A stretch of DNA of 64,000 nucleotides from assembly GCF_022865125.1 (NCBI RefSeq), contig NZ_CP094828.1, positions 2,232,001 through 2,296,000 of the forward strand, in the 5' to 3' direction. The DNA comes from Acuticoccus sp. I52.16.1 (GTDB taxonomy: Bacteria > Pseudomonadota > Alphaproteobacteria > Rhizobiales > Amorphaceae). Under the pieces are notes generated by a model that did not search any database, was not told where the DNA came from, and saw nothing but the letters and a program-made list of their open reading frames with translations. Shown here piece by piece: positions 60,977 to 64,000 of this stretch (position 1 is the stretch's first letter; each line of letters starts with the position of its first letter). A program made the position numbers and the translations under genes.

Positions 60977-61885
60977 CTAGACTTTTTTGACCGAGCTTGA
61001 CGACCCGCCGAACAAGCCCTGCGGGCGTGTGACGAGCACGATCATGATGACGAGGAAGGGGGCGACGGCGAGGACGTTCGAGCCGAGCGTAAACCCGATG
61101 ATGTTCTGCAGCACGCCGACGGTGATCCCGCCGACGATGGCCCCAGGGAGGTTGGAGAACCCGCCGATGACGGCGGCGGCGATCGCGAACATCATGATGT
61201 TGCCCATTTCCGGCGTGATCAGCAGCTTGGAGCCCAGGAGGACCCCGGCGAGGCCGGCGATGCAGGCGCCGACCGCCCAGACGATGGCGCGCATCCGGCC
61301 GATCGGAATGCCGACGAGGACGGCCGCCCGCGCGTTCTGGCTGGTCGCCTGCAAGGCTTTGCCGATCAGCGTGCGGCTGAAGAAGAACCAGAAGCCGGCG
61401 ATGATCGCGATCGTCACACCGACGACGACGATGTCCTGCCGCGGGATGACCAGCTGGCCGATGAAGATCGGCGGCCCGCGCCACACGGTGGGGAGCCGGT
61501 AGACGTCGTCAGAATAGGGGCTGACGCGAATGAGGCCCTTGATGATGTAGGAGAGGCCGAAGGTCGCGATGACGATCGGAATGAGCGCGGCATCGCGCGT
61601 GCGGCCGGCGTTGCGCCGCACGATGGTGATGATCGCCGTCCGCTCGAATGCGACGCCGACCGCGAACATCGCAATCCCGACGACGAGGAAGGCGACGGCA
61701 TAGTTGGCATCCGCCGACGTCAGCAGAAACAGGCCGAGATAGGCGCCCGCCATCACGAGATCACCGGCGGCGAAGTTCACGGCTTCCGAAGACTTGTAGA
61801 CGAACACGATCGATACGGCGACGAGAGCATAGACGCATCCTGTCACCACGCCGCTGACGGCGGCCTGTAGTAATCCCTGCCACAT
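60977..61885 (-). CDS. livH: branched-chain-amino-acid-type ABC transporter permease (LivH)
   Basis: 302 residues with about eight membrane helices. GVVTGCVYALVAVSIVFVYKSSEAVNFAAGDLVMAGAYLGLF is the typical LivH start. The cytoplasmic coupling loop has NARAAVLVGIPIGRMRAIVWAVGACIAGLAGVLLG, and the C-terminal segment ends with RPQGLFGGSSSSVKKV. It follows the binding-protein gene by 85 bases and is followed closely by livM. Confidence 0.93.
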   Translation of the reverse strand: MWQGLLQAAVSGVVTGCVYALVAVSIVFVYKSSEAVNFAAGDLVMAGAYLGLFLLTSADANYAVAFLVVGIAMFAVGVAFERTAIITIVRRNAGRTRDAALIPIVIATFGLSYIIKGLIRVSPYSDDVYRLPTVWRGPPIFIGQLVIPRQDIVVVGVTIAIIAGFWFFFSRTLIGKALQATSQNARAAVLVGIPIGRMRAIVWAVGACIAGLAGVLLGSKLLITPEMGNIMMFAIAAAVIGGFSNLPGAIVGGITVGVLQNIIGFTLGSNVLAVAPFLVIMIVLVTRPQGLFGGSSSSVKKV

Positions 61886-61970
61886 CCCTGGTGTGTCCTG
61901 CTTGTGTTCGGCCGACGCGGCCGATCGAAGGGGACGGCCGACGGTTTCGCCGCCGGCCGATTCATCGAGT

Positions 61971-63194
61971 TCAGTTCAGGGCAGGGCTGTCCGGCGGGAC
62001 GATCTGGTCCCACTCGTAGACGTCGGGCATCCGAGTCAGGGTCTCGCCGTCGTACTTGAGAACGACCTGGCCGCGCATGGCGTCACGCCGATCCGGGCCG
62101 AATTTGATGTGGGAGACCATGATGCCGGAGTCGAAGTCCACCTGCTCCAGCGCGTCGACGAACTTTTCGCGTGTCAGGTCGCGGCCGGCCAGTTCCAGTG
62201 CCTTGACGACAGCCATCGCGGACGGGAAGCCGTAGGGCATCGTCAGGGTCGGCGTGTCTCGGTCCGGATTGTACTTGGCGAAGAGGTCGTAGAACGGCTT
62301 CAACTCGGGGCCGCCGAGCGGGCCGGCGAGGGGGACGGTGTAGTAGAAGTTCTCCAGCGCACCGTTGTCGCCGACACTCTTGGCGAACACCTCCGGCGCG
62401 GAAGAGACGCCCTGGATCGCCGAGACGATCGGAAGGTCGAGGCCGTATTCATACGCCTTCTGCACGACGAGGATGGTCGGCGCCGGGTAGGTCGCGAGCA
62501 TGAGCACGTCCGGCTTGGCCGCGCGGACGTTGACGATCGGCACGGTGACGTCGGTGGCGTTGTTCGGCACCACCTCGTAGGCGACGAGCTCGGCTCCACC
62601 CTTCTCGACGACTGCCTTGACGAACCGGTAGGCGGCGCGGCCCATGTCGTCGTCCGGGCCGATGAGCGCAAGGCGCTTGCCCTTCAGTTGCTCGGTGGAG
62701 AAGCTCACCACCGCGGCCATCGTCGATCGCTGGGTGCCGGGGATCGAGCCGAACTGATAGCGCGTCGGCGGGAAGACGGCCGTGTCGCCCGAGGCGTTGA
62801 TGAAGACGTGCGGCACCTTCTCGCGGTTGACGAGGTCCTGCAATGCGACGACCGCACCGGAACACGCCCCGCCGTTGAGGAGGAAGACGTTGTCGACCGC
62901 GATCAGCTTGCGGGCGACGGCGTTCGACTCGGCCGGGACGCACTTGTCGTCCTCGATGACCGTGCGGATCTTGCGGCCGTGGATGCCGCCGCGCGCGTTG
63001 ACGTCCTCGTAGTAGGCACGGGCGGCGTTGAGCGGGTCGGCACCGTTGACCATGAGCGGACCGGACAGTGCGGAGAACATCCCGATCACGATCTCGTCGT
63101 CGGTGACGCCGGGCTCGGCCTGGGCCGGCCACGGCGCGACGGCCAGTGCGAGCGCCGCGCCGAACAGGAGCGTACGGATAGGCGTTTTAGACAT
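61971..63194 (-). CDS. HAAT-family periplasmic substrate-binding protein (LivK/AmiC-like)
   Basis: 407 residues. Signal peptide MSKTPIRTLLFGAALALAVAPWPAQA, then a type I periplasmic binding fold. DEIVIGMFSALSGPLMVNGADPLNAARAYYEDVNARGGIHGRKIRTVIEDDKCVPAESNAVARKLI is the conserved entry. FINASGDTAVFPP, IGPDDDMGRAAYRFVKAVVEKGG and FGFPSAMAV-like regions follow. The usual Ala/Ser/Thr ligand-contact segment near residues 100-125 reads LLNGGACSGAVVALQ, less like leucine binders. ATG 63194 has AGGGGA eight bases upstream. The gene next upstream encodes a DHDPS-family lyase, suggesting a sugar-acid or 2-oxo-acid ligand. Confidence 0.9.
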   Translation of the reverse strand: MSKTPIRTLLFGAALALAVAPWPAQAEPGVTDDEIVIGMFSALSGPLMVNGADPLNAARAYYEDVNARGGIHGRKIRTVIEDDKCVPAESNAVARKLIAVDNVFLLNGGACSGAVVALQDLVNREKVPHVFINASGDTAVFPPTRYQFGSIPGTQRSTMAAVVSFSTEQLKGKRLALIGPDDDMGRAAYRFVKAVVEKGGAELVAYEVVPNNATDVTVPIVNVRAAKPDVLMLATYPAPTILVVQKAYEYGLDLPIVSAIQGVSSAPEVFAKSVGDNGALENFYYTVPLAGPLGGPELKPFYDLFAKYNPDRDTPTLTMPYGFPSAMAVVKALELAGRDLTREKFVDALEQVDFDSGIMVSHIKFGPDRRDAMRGQVVLKYDGETLTRMPDVYEWDQIVPPDSPALN

Positions 63195-63236
63195 GCGTTT
63201 CCCCTTTATGTTTTGGCTTTTTATGGTTGCGCGGGA

Positions 63237-63262
63237 GGCTGCGTGCCCTGACCCGCGCAGCC
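63237..63262 (-). other. inter-cistron hairpin before the binding-protein gene
   Basis: GGCTGCG (63237-63243) and CGCAGCC (63256-63262) form a perfect 7-bp stem with a 12-base loop. It lies nine bases past the stop of the DHDPS-family gene and 42 bases before the binding-protein start. It is probably an mRNA processing or stability element, or a partial terminator giving the binding protein a separate level. Confidence 0.4.
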
Positions 63263-63270
63263 CTCCGAGA

Positions 63271-64000
63271 CTACTGCGCGGCGTGCAGGATCTGTTCGCT
63301 CGGCAGCAGGCCATTGGCCGCCAGCACGTTGCGTGCGTTCTCCTTTTCCGCCTCGGTCGGCATGGTCAGCGGCGGGCGGACGGGACCGGCGGCGAAGCCG
63401 TAGAGCGAGGTGATGTACTTCATCAGCGTCGCGTGATGCGTGCCCTTGGCGAGATACTTGCTGTGAAGCTCGTTCGCGACGCGCAGGATCTTGTCCAGCG
63501 ACTTGCGTGCGGCGTCCATGTCGTCGCTCTCGATCGCTGCCCAGAACTCGGCGCAGTTCGGCTTCTCGGCCGTCTGCATGTAGATCGGCCGGGACGAGCC
63601 GATGATGAATTTCGGCGTCACCTCCGGGAAGGCCGTCTTGCCGAAGAAGTAGTATTCCTCGAGCGGCGCGCTGACCTCGACGAGGTGGCCGGCCGTCTGC
63701 ATCATCGCCGAGAAGCGGTCGAGCGAGAACGACGCCTCTTTGACGGCGACGACGGTCTCGATCTCGGCGATCTTCGCCATCAGCTCGGGAGTGATGTAGA
63801 AGCCGAGCTCGGCGAAGGTCGCGGAGTAGGCGCACAGGCCGATGTCGAGGCTGTCGGCGACTTTCTTATAGTATCCGAGGATGCCGTCGTCGTTGCGCGG
63901 GCCGTAATACGGCGGCCACACCATGACGAGATCGGCGCCGCAGGACTGTGCATGCTTGGCGAGGTCGATCGTGTCCTTGTAGGAGGTGTGGGAGACGTTG
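63271..64000 (-). CDS. dihydrodipicolinate synthase (DapA) family aldolase/lyase (5' partial)
   Basis: The reading frame is open to the right edge of the window, so the N-terminus is missing; about 242 residues are seen. It is a DHDPS-type barrel: GADLVMVWPPYYGPRNDDGI with PPYY, then the Tyr region LCAYSATFAELG and the Schiff-base Lys in VVAVKEASFSLDR. The C-terminal half is helical, ending LLPSEQILHAAQ. The Tyr motif is YS rather than YN, unlike DapA, so it is likely a catabolic member (for example 2-keto-3-deoxy-sugar-acid or hydratase-aldolase type). It is directly upstream of the HAAT-type transporter, with which it is probably co-transcribed. Confidence 0.85.
   Translation of the reverse strand, partial: NVSHTSYKDTIDLAKHAQSCGADLVMVWPPYYGPRNDDGILGYYKKVADSLDIGLCAYSATFAELGFYITPELMAKIAEIETVVAVKEASFSLDRFSAMMQTAGHLVEVSAPLEEYYFFGKTAFPEVTPKFIIGSSRPIYMQTAEKPNCAEFWAAIESDDMDAARKSLDKILRVANELHSKYLAKGTHHATLMKYITSLYGFAAGPVRPPLTMPTEAEKENARNVLAANGLLPSEQILHAAQ

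Overview
The window is gene-dense, very GC-rich bacterial chromosome with third-position G/C-biased codons and many ATGA/GTGA stop-start overlaps. Gene content and order point to an alphaproteobacterium of the Hyphomicrobiales (rhizobial) type: the hisB-DUF2628-hisH-hisA-hisF-hisE-coaA run, the rph/hrcA divergent pair with rdgB, hemW, glnD and murJ, a DUF992 protein, a FixJ-type response regulator, and a PccR-type regulator beside pccB/pccA. The genus cannot be fixed from the sequence. I saw no tRNA, rRNA, CRISPR array, insertion sequence or prophage block.

Layout. 1-28 kb is mostly core genome: a partial S24 peptidase/regulator, a ligase-associated exonuclease, a malate synthase A-like protein with an altered metal site, a DMT transporter, leuB, small metabolic genes, the histidine operon with coaA, pyrF, an ArsR/SRPBCC pair, murJ-glnD-hemW-rdgB-rph on the minus strand, hrcA, a formyltransferase-like gene, an aspartate aminotransferase and a DUF992 protein. 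A parS-like 16-mer fills the 21-bp gap between two convergent genes at 3 kb. Together with origin-associated gene sets this suggests the window lies near the chromosome origin.

28-53 kb is more variable: nucleoside hydrolase, two secreted alpha/beta hydrolases flanking a membrane-anchored AraC regulator, a PAS histidine kinase with a FixJ-type regulator and a lone receiver, LysR/NTF2/SDR genes, and a four-gene translationally coupled cluster (glycosyltransferase, acyl-CoA dehydrogenase-like protein, PIG-L deacetylase, NodS-like methyltransferase). It also holds a ribbon-helix-helix regulator with a PHB-depolymerase-like esterase, an AI-2E-type permease, two divergent transglutaminase-like proteins (one lacking its catalytic His), a decayed SDR, an L,D-transpeptidase lipoprotein, a LysR regulator and a MarR-MFS-HlyD efflux operon.

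53-64 kb is metabolic: a PccR/ScfR-type regulator divergent from pccB-pccA (propionyl-CoA carboxylase), an SDR, and a Liv-type ABC transporter (F, G, M, H and binding protein) preceded by a dihydrodipicolinate-synthase-family gene that runs off the right edge.

The best candidate for an undescribed system is the 38.4-42.0 kb cluster. Its enzyme set (processive-type glycosyl transfer, N-deacetylation, N-methylation, acyl-chain oxidation) resembles the logic of Nod-factor synthesis but is built from different families.
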